Source of the DNA: Liquidambar formosana
Lineage: Eukaryota > Streptophyta > Magnoliopsida > Saxifragales > Altingiaceae
NCBI GenBank assembly: GCA_039720395.1
Contig: CM077822.1
Location: forward strand, 22,837,267-22,901,266
DNA: 64,000 nt
Direction of reading: 5' to 3'
The notes under the pieces are model-generated. The model made no database searches. It saw nothing but the letters and a program-made list of their open reading frames with translations, and was not told the DNA's origin. The translations under genes and the position numbers were made by a program. This document shows, piece by piece, positions 23,001 through 34,050 of this stretch (position 1 is the first letter of the stretch; each line of letters starts with the position of its first letter).

Positions 23001-26000
23001 AGAGCATAGAGAAAGGGAAAAAATTCAGTTGCAACTTTTGGAGGATATAGCAAGCCAGCTTCGAGAGATTCGGCATCTAACAGCGCCTGGAAAGGCTGTG
23101 CAACAGGCTTCCTTGCCGCTTCCATCACGCCAGGCTTCCTTGCCGCTTCCATCCTCTAAGGTGCAGTGTTAAGAGTTCAAATTCATTGCTCTACATCTTT
23201 ATCTTACATAAAAAGTGACTTTTTGTGCTTGTATCTAATTTTTTTTTTCTTGCTCCCCCGTTTCTTCTATCATTTTTATTTGATATTATATTAATTCCGC
23301 ATGGTCATCCATTCACTGCATGGTACATTTTAAACTCAACCACAAACCAGGCCTTGTACCCAAGTGGAATCCTTGATGCCCTCCTATGTGGGAATTTGTA
23401 GAATAAATGATTTTTTGTATATTTTGTTTTAATAATCCCCAAATCTGCTTTATGACTTAAAATTTGTGCCTCATATTTCTTACCTTGGTCATCTTAGAGC
23501 CATAAAACTGAACTTGAGCACATTACTGATGGTCCATTGACCTTTACTGATTTATATTTATATTTATTTTATTTTTTTTGCTATTACATTTGTTGAATTT
23601 GATTCAATTCAAAAGTTCAATTATTTTGTGGAAAGGGGAAAAAACATGTTCAATTGTGCTGTTTGTGATATGATAGTACTAATAGGAAGGGCTAAACCTA
23701 ATTTTGGAAAGGGATTTGTTGCATTCTTGCATAATTGCATTTTCTAGAGGGTATATGTGGATTGTGGACCTTGACTTCCTTTTTTTTTAATGTGAGCTTG
23801 TTTTGGTATTTCTTGGTTTGATCTTTTAATACTTAATTAATTTAGATTATTTTATCTTTTAATGCTTAATTATTGTCCTATTGTTTTGGAGTGCTTTCTT
23901 GTCACAACTTTTTACATTTGTGATGGTAACTTAACAATCATAGTTTCCTCCAATAGTATTTTGGACATTAGAGCCTACTCAAACCTTATACTGCACACAA
24001 CAGATATGATTTGTGATAAAATAGCTTGATTAAATTTAATAGTTTGTAGGGGCAAGCATAAGTAGAGAATGTAAAGTTATTGCTTGCATTCCCTTTCTGG
24101 TGGCTAAATAGGATTCAATAGACATAAGAATTGGAGGCACTGGTGATGGAGTAGAGGCAAAGTGCCACGTTTATATGGTTGTACTATGGATTTTTGGATA
24201 GTTGGGGAATTTTGAAAGCCATTGTAATTTTTTTTGAATCCTTCCATAATCCAAGGTATGAATGCAACTTTCACTAATTTAATCTTGGGGAGAAGGAATG
24301 TGATTTTGAGCAAAGCGATGTCTGACAAGGGCAATATCAAGTCAGTGAAAGTGGCATTATTTCATATTTTAATGATCCCATTTGGATAAACCTCCTGAAA
24401 AGCACCTGGAACCATTAAGTATAGGAGTCAAAACAGTGAAAGTGGCATTATTTCATATTTTAATGATTCCATTTGGATAAACCTCCTGAAGCATGTATTA
24501 GATTGTCCTTCATTTTGTCTCAAGGCCTAAGGGATTGGACTTTTATCCATATCCAAGTTTGGAACAGCCAGCCTCACCTCTTGTCTTTAACAATTTCTTA
24601 AGCCATGAGGCTGAAGAGGTATCCATATTCAAGCCTGAGACAGCCTGGCTAACATCTTCTTCCTGAAAGGTCTTTCCAAAGCCATTGCATTCTCTTTACT
24701 GATAGGGCATTATTCCATACCCACCAATTCTAACCTTTTCAAGAATCATTAAAGTAAAATTTTTCCAAGTATTTGATTAATTGTTGGTAGATCATCTCAG
24801 AATTGTCATTAATGATCTTCTTTTATTGAATTATAAGATATTCTTCTACCTCCCATTGTCTATCCTGTGAAAACTTTGGTATTATATTCACCTTCTATGG
24901 CCTTCTGATTGTTGATTTGTATCTCTAACACACTTCTTCCTAAGGAATTGCTTGATGTCCTTGAGTCCATCCAACTTCTGTTCTGTTAATATTATTCTAA
25001 TTTTCTGATTGGGTGGTGATCTTGCCACAGCACAATGCACTCCTTTCACAGTTGCTAAATTAATAATAGATTCAATGTACTATTTGCCCCGCACCCCCCT
25101 CTTTCTTCTCTCTTCTCACTTTATGAAATTCCCTCTTTTCTCTTTAAGTTCAAGAAGCAAAATAACAAGATGAAGCTATCCAAAACGTAAGACTGAACAA
25201 GGAATTCCATGAAATAACCACTCAAATCCAGAACCAAAAGACAAAAGGAAGCAATATTATATAGAAGAAAGCCCTTTTCCCCATGGCGAAAAGGGCATAT
25301 TCTTGAAAGAAAAAATTCTCATAACCATTGAATGACTAAGCCCTTGTATTGTTTTTACCTTGCAGACATATTCCCTCCTTTTTTTCTTTAATAGGTGATG
25401 ACACCTTTAGCATAATAGAACACCAAGTTAGTTACCAAGGCTGCAAGATATACAAGCAGCAGCTATATATACAGAACTAGAGCCGGTTGCAAAATTAAAC
25501 ATCAAGATCCACCTATGTGAAGCTGCATGTCATGGGGAATCTTGACATAAAAGGTCTCCCATCCTTCACCAAAGAGGAAGCACAGCAGTTCCTAGAGATT
25601 CTTGATGGATTTCATTCATGCCTCATTTCAAGTCCATGTTTGTGCTCTCAATCTCTCTGTCTTGCCACTCCAAGATGCGTTCCTTTCGTGGTTCCTTTCT
25701 CTTTCTTGTTCTCATTCCTTCTCCCTTCCTCTTTCCTTATATCTCACGCAAAGTTCCAACTTCAACTTATGATCCTTTTTTTAAAACCTTTCAAACCCAC
25801 TTCTGTATATTTAGATGTGAATCTATCCTAGTAAATGCTGCACACTAAACTTTTAGGCTCTTTTTCCCTTTTAGAGTTTTTGGCTTCTTACTTTTTTTTA
25901 AAATTTTTTTTTGGTCAACTTGAAAACAGTATTTAACTATCACGTGATTAACTCGAACATTTTTATAGGGAATTCTTATCTTTTTTACAGTTTCATGAAT

Positions 26001-26970
26001 TTTGGTTCCCAATACCAAGAGATCCAGGTTCTTGGCTCCCTCCTGGTGACCCTGACTGGCTACAAGGAGGATCTAACCTGAGATGAGGACTAACCATTAT
26101 GGTCTATGAAAGGTTTTGTACTCAGAAGTCAAATTCATCAGCTGAGGAGGTTATGATAGTTTCATCCACGTGGTTAGGCATCCCAAAATAACTGACTGAC
26201 TGTAGGAAAACCTCCTATAGTAGGAAAATTCCCAACATTCAATATCAAATTGTTACTAAATTTGTTAAGAGTGTGATTCATTTCTGGTTAGATTCATAAT
26301 TGCAAAAAGGCGTATCAAATTTGGATTTTGGAATAGGATTTGAGAAGTTCTAGGTGACAGGATAGATAATTCTTCCGATCTCTCACACTGAGGTCATTTG
26401 GGAAGCCTCATAGATGCCCATTAGACTAACAGTACATTGCCATTGTGGGTCCTCCTGGATCATTTTAGTCCTCCTGGATCATTTTAGTTTGCCGTTGCTG
26501 CTGAGCCGTAGTTTTACAACCTGTAAGCTAAGAAATGTTGGATAGTTATGTTGCTCTCCCAACTTCCATCACTTAAAATTGTGTATGGCAGTTTACATTG
26601 TCACCCTTCTGATGGAACCATTAAAGACCTTAGTGATATCATAGACAGCTTTGCTTTCTTTTTCATTCCCTTTTATTTTTTTGTTACCTTAATTACTAAA
26701 TATTATTCTGAAGGGAAACAAACAGAACGAGAAAAAAGATCAAGAGAAGGTTTATCTTCTGATTCTGTAGTGGGCATGAAACTTTTCATGCTATCTCAAA
26801 ACCAATGGCTATATGCCTATTTCCATTCAATAGTAGTTTTGAGGATTCTCTTGGTAGTTGAAATCTTTCTTGAATAATTGCTGCTGATCATCAATGGTTT
26901 TTATTTTTAGGTTATGTCAAAGAAAAGACGTTGGCGAAGTGCATCTTTAGGTGTGCGTCATAGCAGTTAA
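20042..26970 (+). CDS. GTD-binding (DUF593/zein-binding) domain protein, MYOB-type myosin receptor
   Basis: CDS exons: 20042-20753, 21521-23160, 26911-26970 (803 aa). The donors are CGT|GTGAGT and AAG|GTGCAG, the acceptors TTAG|AT and TTTTAG|GT; phases 1 and 0 keep the frame. An N-terminal hydrophobic anchor (residues ~12-49, ITYLLLCGSTLAFIASK) is followed by a Cys-rich stretch. The GTD-binding coiled coil lies at ~288-391 (VLEQALEEEHAACTSLYYEL ... KEVEAYRQM). A second coiled coil lies at ~700-760 (EVEWLRERLRIVQEGREKL). The tail MSKKRRWRSASLG lies in the last exon and matches how related proteins end. Family knowledge: these proteins bind the globular tail of class XI myosins and recruit them to vesicles. 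The start is the first ATG after the 5' splice acceptor and gives the conserved membrane anchor. I do not assign a specific paralogue. Confidence 0.92.
20754..21520 (+). other. Intron 1 of the MYOB-type gene
   Basis: GT...AG, 767 bp, phase 1. Reading through it from exon 1 gives an early stop at 20831. Contains no recognised repeat. Confidence 0.8.
23104..23156 (+). repeat. 27-bp coding tandem duplication
   Basis: CAGGCTTCCTTGCCGCTTCC occurs at 23104 and 23131, duplicating QASLPLPSR in the protein close to the exon 2 donor. Confidence 0.9.
23161..26910 (+). other. Intron 2 of the MYOB-type gene (3.75 kb)
   Basis: Phase-0 intron. It contains a direct repeat of ~57 bp with period 91 (24343-24399 and 24434-24490, CAGTGAAAGTGGCATTATTT). 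The frame at 25517-25831 (FTKEEAQQFLEIL) faintly resembles a retroelement gag piece but is not convincing. Nothing else recognised. Confidence 0.75.
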
Positions 26971-27610
26971 AATCAGGTATGAATATTACTGATTCGTAAC
27001 ATGGAGATTGTTGTGTTTGCTTTGTGTAAATTTTTAAATGCTTTGATAACTTTTATATACTTGAAAATGTGTACTATTACAAAGAGAGCCGGGTTAACTA
27101 ATCTGTAATTTGTAGGTTACTTGGGTTGGATACTCGGGCTCAGCCATTTAGTTTGCAGTAAACATTTTGGTTGTTGGTATATTCTGCAAGCTTCTAAACA
27201 GTGAGGACCTTTTTATCAGAAGCCTGATGATCAAATAGCTTTGAAAAGCATGCAATTGAGGTTGTTTTCATCATTGGCCAGACTGCACGAAGCTGCCAGC
27301 TGAATCCTTGACTAGAGAGGACTAGATATGGTCTTTGTTGATAACAGTTCTCCCTCCCCCTTTCCAACCACTTTTTTTTGTTTGCGTGGGTTAATCTGTT
27401 GGCATTATAGTAAATAATAATGAAGGTGAAGTGAGTTATGACCAGCCTTTACTTTGTACATTTATTTTTTTAATTCTACCCGTGGCAGATACCCCTGTTG
27501 GATAAAATTGGAAGAAAAGGAAGTAATGGTTGAAAGAAAAAAATAAGTCGCAAAAATACCATTCATTCAGTTGTGATCATGGACTTTGTGATTCAAAAGT
27601 AATAAACTAG
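26971..27610 (+). other. 3' UTR of the MYOB-type gene with a probable intron
   Basis: After the stop at 26968-26970 the sequence ATCAG|GTATGA at 26977 is a good donor and TTTGTAG|GTTAC at 27116 a good acceptor, which suggests a spliced 3' UTR. The poly(A) site is not located. Confidence 0.5.
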
Positions 27611-27633
27611 CAATTGTCCAACATCTCTATGGT

Positions 27634-27664
<31 letters not shown>

Positions 27665-28307
27665 GTGGGGGGGGGGGTTGGGGGTGTTGATGAGTTTGAC
27701 ATCTATGTTTTATGAACCATTTTGCTCGCTGATCAATATCTGGAGAATATAGTTAGTTCATCGGCTGGTCGAAGGATGGTCAAATCTCCTTTGTTAGTGG
27801 CGTAATTTTGAGACACTGGTGGCTTGATTTCTAGTCTCGTTTTTTTTTGGTTGAATGTAGTGTGATATGTTTGTGCCGTCCTTGGTTTCACATCTCACAT
27901 TGATGTATGTGTGGATTAGTTGGGGAATTTTCCTTTTTTGGTTCACATCTCACATCTCAAAGCTAAACTGTAAGCCAAGCCAAATTTGGCTCGCAGTTTA
28001 GCTCTCCGTTGGTGAAGTTCCTTTTGCCTCTTCTAGTTAAATATGGCTTTAGCTCTTGGTTTAGTTCTAATTTTTTTAATGTTTGTATTAACAAATTTTT
28101 AGAAATTAATCTATAATAGAAATAAGATGGGGTTTAAACTTGTTGCTTGTAGTCATGACATTCATTTATTTTGATTTATCTAGGTATTTGCAAGGATTGA
28201 AAATTATTATGTTGTGAACAAGGGATTGTTTTCTTCATATTTGTTTCTGCTGGATGACCCATAGGGAGAAGGGTTGTTGCTGCTAAGTTTAGGATGTGTT
28301 TCACTTA
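27611..28307. other. Intergenic: T/G homopolymers and a palindrome
   Basis: Holds a T tract of ~27 followed by a run of G (27638-27690). A ~40-bp imperfect palindrome lies at 27963-28003 (TAAACTGTAAGCCAAGCC / GGCTCGCAGTTTA). No gene. Confidence 0.6.
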
Positions 28308-28885
28308 GAGCATCTCCAAAGGTGAGCTATATGGTGTGTTATTATTATATTATAACATTTAGCACAGGTTGGGATGCTCTAATGGCTAAATGCATGTGCC
28401 AAATATAGTAATAGCTCACCCTTGTGCTATATTTGGCATAAGGGTGAGCTATTGCTATATTTGCCATGTCAGCTTTTCCTCCCTTCTCAATAACCAAACA
28501 CACCAACAATTTATTTTCCTCCATTTTTCTTCCAAAATTTTCTCGGTAACCAAACAGCCTATAAATAAATACAATATTTTCAAAAATAAAATTGAAATCT
28601 TATATATAAAATAAAAAAATAAAAAAAAAATAGAAAACGTACCTTTTTTTAAAAAACTCATTCATCCTATTTAAGCAACATTGCATTTGATCCATGATAT
28701 ACCTCATTCACTATCTTACGAAACCTTGAATCTGTGGAAAGAGTTAAAGTTGTGGCAAAAAAATAACACATTATGTTTATTTGCATCATTGGAGCACATT
28801 ATATTAAATTATAGCATTTGACATTATAGCATGTGCTAAAATAGCAATAGCACACTTAATTTAGCTCACATGACTAGAGATGCTC
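28308..28885. mobile_element. Tourist-like (PIF/Harbinger) MITE
   Basis: Ends GAGCATCTCCAAAGGTGAGC and, reverse-complemented, GAGCATCTCTAGTCATGTGAGC. The 3-bp duplication TTA lies on both sides (28305-28307 and 28886-28888). The interior carries repeated TAGCTCACC / GGTGAGCTA in opposite orientations. The frames at 28390-28661 are shadows. Confidence 0.85.
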
Positions 28886-29019
28886 TTATATGTCATCAGG
28901 GACTTGGATGTATTTTATTGAATATCCGAAGGGTTGATGGTTTAGACGAGGCTTTTTTGGGTTGAGTTTATCCCAACTTGATGTCTTCAGGATTTATTTT
29001 GGCTAGAGTTTTACGGGGA

Positions 29020-29345
29020 ATTCTATGGTACCCACACAAGAATTGGGAAAAGGGTTTTCGCACATTAGCTCTCCTAGGTTCTTCATTGCTCATTATTACC
29101 TAGTGATCAAATTAAAGAAGACATTGCTTGCAAACTTGATCCATTTAAAGTGCTATCATCAACATAGAGAAGGATTATTACGATACCTTTTGAATCACAT
29201 TTTGCGAACATGGAACTATGGAAGAGTTACATTTACTTACATATAAATACAACTAAATCTATGCAGACATGATCTTGGCTCTGTTTGAATCCATAGATAG
29301 TTTTATGAGCTACATAACGTGGAGGTTGACTCCTGAATACTCCAA
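29020..29345 (-). pseudogene. Decayed copia reverse-transcriptase fragment
   Basis: On the minus strand the fragment reads AHKTIYGFKQS (copia motif LYGLKQ) near 29290. It then reads GIVIILLYVDDSTLNGSS, the RT catalytic YVDD motif, near 29130-29180. Frameshifts and stops occur between and after these motifs. No LTRs were found around it. It is unrelated in sequence detail to the 8272-15213 element (YADD there). Confidence 0.75.
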
Positions 29346-31349
29346 TCATGGAGAACTAGTATTTGTAATTTAATCCTATGATCGAGGACAAATTGTGAAT
29401 GACGATTTCTAATTCTAGGTTAACTTCTCAGCAGCAATAAATTTCTTTAAGAATGGATGGTGTAGGAAAGGTATACTGGCTGCAGCACACACATATATGC
29501 CAATGACAAGTAATTTTTCGCTTCAAATCTATTATATAGTTGTGCTAATATTAAAATGCAAGAACAAGTTGCTCCTTTGTTTCGATCTCTTTATTTCGAA
29601 AATGCCCCTATAAACAACCTATGATTCCTAGAGTTTGGTTTCGCAATGTTTGGTTTTAGAGTTGACTGCATCAAAAATGCCCTTATCAAGTGAATTGCTT
29701 AATAAAAAGGTTATCTAATCCAATGTTTGGTTTCACATAATACGAGTCGCAGATAAAAGTTTTAGAGTTCACTTAATATTAAAAGGACTCATATATATAT
29801 ATATATTAATAGGAACCTACGCAATGCATGAGAATTGCAAAGGGTTAACGGAAAAAATGGTGAACGAAGCACCTAGAGGTCCCTCGTATTCCATTTTCTT
29901 GCATAATTTTTACTTACATATTTTTTTAGCTCACGAAGAAATGAGATAGTGAGAGCCCATTACTACTATGATGTATGTCTATTCATCGAAATTTAATGAA
30001 CCAAAGATTGAGAGCATGGTAGTTACAACCAATGAGATATGAACCACTTTTGCAAACACCCTCCTTAAAACCCCTTTTGATGGGCAATAGGGCCAACTTG
30101 ACTCCAAGTATCCCAAAGTGGTCACAAAGAAGCAGAAGGTAACTAACCTCATGATAGCAAATGAAATTCCATGATAAAAACTACTTTCTCTTCTAATATT
30201 TATGTAACATTTACAAAATCAAATCAAAATATTATAGGATGCAAAATTGCAGTTTAGCGAGGCATTCTTTCTCAAAAGCAAATCCAAGTTTTGCCACCAA
30301 TTCATCTTGAGCAATTAAGTTGTACGTCAATGACTCGTATTCAAAGTTCACCTGCTAAATAGTTAGTTTCATTTCCAAGCCACTTGCCCTCACAAATCAC
30401 TTGTTTTCAATCAAGTAGAATAGACAATTAAAATGGGTGTCTCTAATGTATGACCACCTAATCCAGTTTTCACCCACATTAAAGAGAAAATGCAAATGTT
30501 TACTTATGGATGATGACAACAACAATGATAAATGCATTGAAGGAAAACATAACCCAAACAAATAGCAACAAATAATTTGAAAGAACATGATATAATATAT
30601 TGATGTAAAACCATTTACTCGTAATAACCTCCTCCAACGCTCCCAAACCTATTGATATGTTCCTTCAATGGCTGCAAGCCAAAGCAAAATAAAGATAGTA
30701 AGTAGGAGAGAAAACGGCTCATTGCTAGAGAGAGAGAGAGAGAGAGAGAGGTGTTCACATAAAGATGGAGAACATCTGATGTGAACTTATAAGTCGGGGT
30801 GACTACATGTTCAGTATTAGCATATTAAACGTTGGGTAATGGCCGTTTTATATTACATCGACATAGCCATGGATGTCACATTTTCATTAATCATGCCTAA
30901 TGTCGAGTTGTAATATTGTGGCACAACTTAGCCATTGCAAAGCTAAGATTTTAATTTCTTTTATGGTGAAAATAGACAACAGCTAATCTGGGTCAAGTAT
31001 TGGACCGTCTTAGTAGAGCTTGAGCTTGATTTGAACCCAAGTAGCCCTGTTCTTATCTTGGTTTGTGTTGATTTAGTTGTGTTCAAGCTTGTTCACATTG
31101 TAATGAAGCTTGTTCATTGGCTTAATCGACATTCATTTTTCATTTAGACTGCAGCAGTCCTACCTTGATGAATAATGAATGCAAAACAGCAACTACATTG
31201 TAAAACACATAATTTACTTAATTATTCTCATGGCTGTCTAGGCAAGGCTAGAAAATGGCCCTGCTCATACCAAGGTGGTCTCCCAATTGAAATTTGATAT
31301 TTTCTGTATTTTACATTGTTTGGCCATTCATCATTGCATAATCATTCAT
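29346..31349. other. Intergenic, nothing recognised
   Basis: No gene signature. Contains a (GA)n microsatellite at about 30727-30750. The 5' part of the SAG101-like gene, if it was ever here, is not recognisable. Confidence 0.5.
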
Positions 31350-33058
31350 CCATTGGACAGCTTTGATTGAACTCTACAGAAGGATACATTAATTTGATGA
31401 ATGGGAAATTAGATGAGCCTCGTTTTAGTTTTGTATGATTTCTTTCATTTTTTTTTTTTTTAATGCAGTTTGGCAATTCAACATCATTAATCATCACTGG
31501 GCAGTCTCTAGGAGGATGCGTTGCCTCACTTTTCACCTTATGGCTGCTAGAAAGCATCACCCCATCAACCACCAGACACCCCCTTTGCATCCTTTTGGTT
31601 CACCCTTTATTGGCGACAATGGCCTCCAAGAAGCCATATTACAATGCTTAACATGGAATTCTTGCTTTCTTCATGTTGCCTCCAACCAAGACCCCATCCC
31701 AAGACTCTTCATGTCACCTCAAAATCCTCTTGTTGGTGACCCATCTTCCTAAACTGTTGTTTATAAGCCATTTAGTACACATCTCTTGTGTTCTGCATTA
31801 GGATGTGCTTGTTTTAAGGACCCTGACTCAATATTGGAGCTATTGGTGGCGATGGACTTGGAGAATGGTGGAAGACAAGATCCTAATGGAAGATCACTAG
31901 TGGTTGATTATAACCGCATTTTGGAATAGCTCAAGCATAGGGCACTCTTCGAGGGACTCTCAGAATTGTTAACACATCCTCTTCGGGCAGGGATTGTTAC
32001 ACGGCTTGAAGCAATTGATGTACCGGTCATGATAAAAATTTTAAAACCTCTGCCAAAGCATGATATAGACTGATAAAAACAATGGCATTTCCCATATAAA
32101 AGACCCAAGTATCAGCAAAGTCAGATTGCCATTATGAAAACCTATGGTAGCCACAAACAAGCTCAACAATTTCCTGTTTCAAATTCTTCTATGTTCTTTG
32201 GGATCTTAAAAACTCTAATTTTTATTGACATCATTCCTAAAACTTATGGCAGCAAAAGCAGCAGAACATCGACATTAACTCTCTAATTGAAAGAATTGAA
32301 AGACGGGAACGAGATTTTATAATCAAGAAAAGGAAGGTTTTTGATTCCTCTAAGAAGCTATATGACATAAAAATAAACATGGCCCAGCTGGAATGGTACA
32401 AGAAGTCAAGAAGGCATCTAAAGCTCAGGGAATTGGCTACTATGACAGCTACAAAGACATGTGGTTTAGAAGTGACATTGAAGTTGACAGGTACAAGAAA
32501 AAACTCACAAACTACTAGAAAGACAAGGTTTCAGTAGCAGAGAGAAAGCCCCAAATGGAAGGGGCAGCCTTCTGGGTTGGCTGGCTCTATGCAGGAACAG
32601 ATTATAGAAGGATGGTTGAACCACTTGACATAGCTGAGTACTACAGACAGCATTGCTTGAAAGATTACTGTAAACAATGATCTGAACATCACATACTGTT
32701 GGACCAATGGCATAAGGATGATGAGAGACGAATAAATTGACAAAATGTAAATCAACAAAATATTGCTTGTAGTCTAACTGAGGATTCTTGCTTCTGGGCA
32801 TATGTGGCGGAGGCTATCCTTTCGTGCAAATTGTTGAAGAGTAGAGAATGCAGTCTCAAAGAGAAGAGTCATCAAGAGGGAGTCTGAAAGAGTTTGAGCA
32901 CTACATAGTAGAGTTAATAAGAAATTATGCAGTATCCCCAGAGATTTTCTTGAAGAAGAGTAGCTTCATGTGTGCAATGGTGGAGAGAGTATGAGAAAAT
33001 TGTAGAATCATCATATACTTCACCATTCATTGACTTTATGAAAAATAACAATTATTGA
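31350..33058 (+). pseudogene. SAG101: SAG101-like (EDS1 family lipase-like) pseudogene, 5'-truncated
   Basis: Decayed EDS1/PAD4/SAG101-family gene. An exon begins after an AG at ~31466 with SLIITGQSLGGCVASLFTLWLLE, the lipase elbow GxSxG with Q replacing the usual H. After a frameshift near 31600 come GSPFIGDNGLQEAI and FLHVASNQDPIPRLFMSP, then a stop at 31750. Next are YKPFSTHLLCSALGCACF (31760-31810) and DYNRILE-stop-LKHRALFEGL (31900-31950). The C-terminal EP domain follows in another frame: GYYDSYKDMWFRSD, then NY-stop-KDKVSVAERKPQ (TGG to TAG at ~32516), GAAFWVGWLYAGTDYRRMVE, PLDIAEYYRQ, FWAYVAEAILSCKLL, NYAVSPEIFLKKSSFM, and SPFIDFMKN near 33040. Known role of intact SAG101: partner of EDS1 in TIR-NLR immunity. 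Several stops and frameshifts make this copy non-functional. Confidence 0.9.
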
Positions 33059-33758
33059 CAGTATGCTTAACATGCCCTCAATAGTAACCTCAAATATAAA
33101 CCATTGTAAATCAAGTTTGTTAAATCAAATGGAACATTTCATTGTAGGTATGCACTTGCTTGATGAAATTGCTCTGTATCTATGGGGAAGAACACGACTT
33201 AACTGTGCATCTTGTCCAAGGAGATTTTCATTCCTTTTGAAAACAATGGCTTCTTTTCTTTTCTTTTTCAACCCCCCTACTCCCATCTTGCTCACCAAGA
33301 ATGACTTGTAAACATGATCATAGAATCGTTTGCACTTGGCTAGCACGAGTAGATATTCATTCTCCACTAGTCAAGTGATAGATTCAAGATTTGCCATTTA
33401 TTTGAACCTGAATTATTCAAGATTTATGAATTTGTCAAGTAAATATCAAGAATTCTCCATTCCAATTTGACGTGGCATGCCACATAAGCTGCAACTTTTT
33501 GTGCTTTAAAAAAGTTGGCTTACATGGCATGCCACATAGATTGCCATGGTTGAGGGGAACAAACGGATAGATAGGAGTGATGAATACTATAGCACTACTC
33601 TTAATCCAGTAGCATTTCTCATATGGTTCTATGGGAAATAGGATTCAAGAAAGAGCAAGCATCCCTCATTAGTTTCCATGAGAAATAGGATTCAAGAAAG
33701 AGTTGAGATGTCAATAGAACACTATGTCAGCCCAAAGAATTCAGCCCAGGGTTTTAAG
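33059..33758. other. Intergenic, nothing recognised
   Basis: Two copies of a GGCATGCCACATA palindrome-containing motif (33474 and 33521). No coding signal; frames at 33063-33367 lack family resemblance. Confidence 0.5.
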
Positions 33759-34050
33759 CAGGGGTGGAGCCAGGATTTATCTCCAAGGGGGGCACTGTGC
33801 TATGATTTTATGAAGTGGGAACTGGGAACTAAAAGCCCTAGAAAGCAATTTTTTAAAAAAAAATTACTTTTTAGTTATCATTTTTCAATTTAATACCAAA
33901 AAAAGGATTTATTGTCAACTTATTACAAATTGACTGTAAATATACTTTAAAATGACTACTATCTTCCTCTTTTTGGTAATATCTCTCCCAAAAAAAAAAA
34001 AAAAAGTTGCTTCAGCCAGGGGGGGCACGTGCCCCCCAAGGCCCCCCCTG
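33759..34050. mobile_element. hAT-type MITE
   Basis: 292 bp. The left end is CAGGGGTGGAGCCAGGATTT. The right end is GCCCCCCCTG, with a G-rich/C-rich palindrome (GGGGGCACGTGCCCCCC) just inside. It is flanked by a perfect 8-bp duplication GTTTTAAG (33751-33758 and 34051-34058). The CAGGGG...CCCCTG ends and 8-bp duplication are hAT hallmarks. No transposase. Confidence 0.9.

Noticed and set aside
25517..25848. 104-codon frame in MYOB intron 2
   Set aside because: Lies in an intron; FTKEEAQQFLEIL is only faintly gag-like and the rest is low-complexity hydrophobic.
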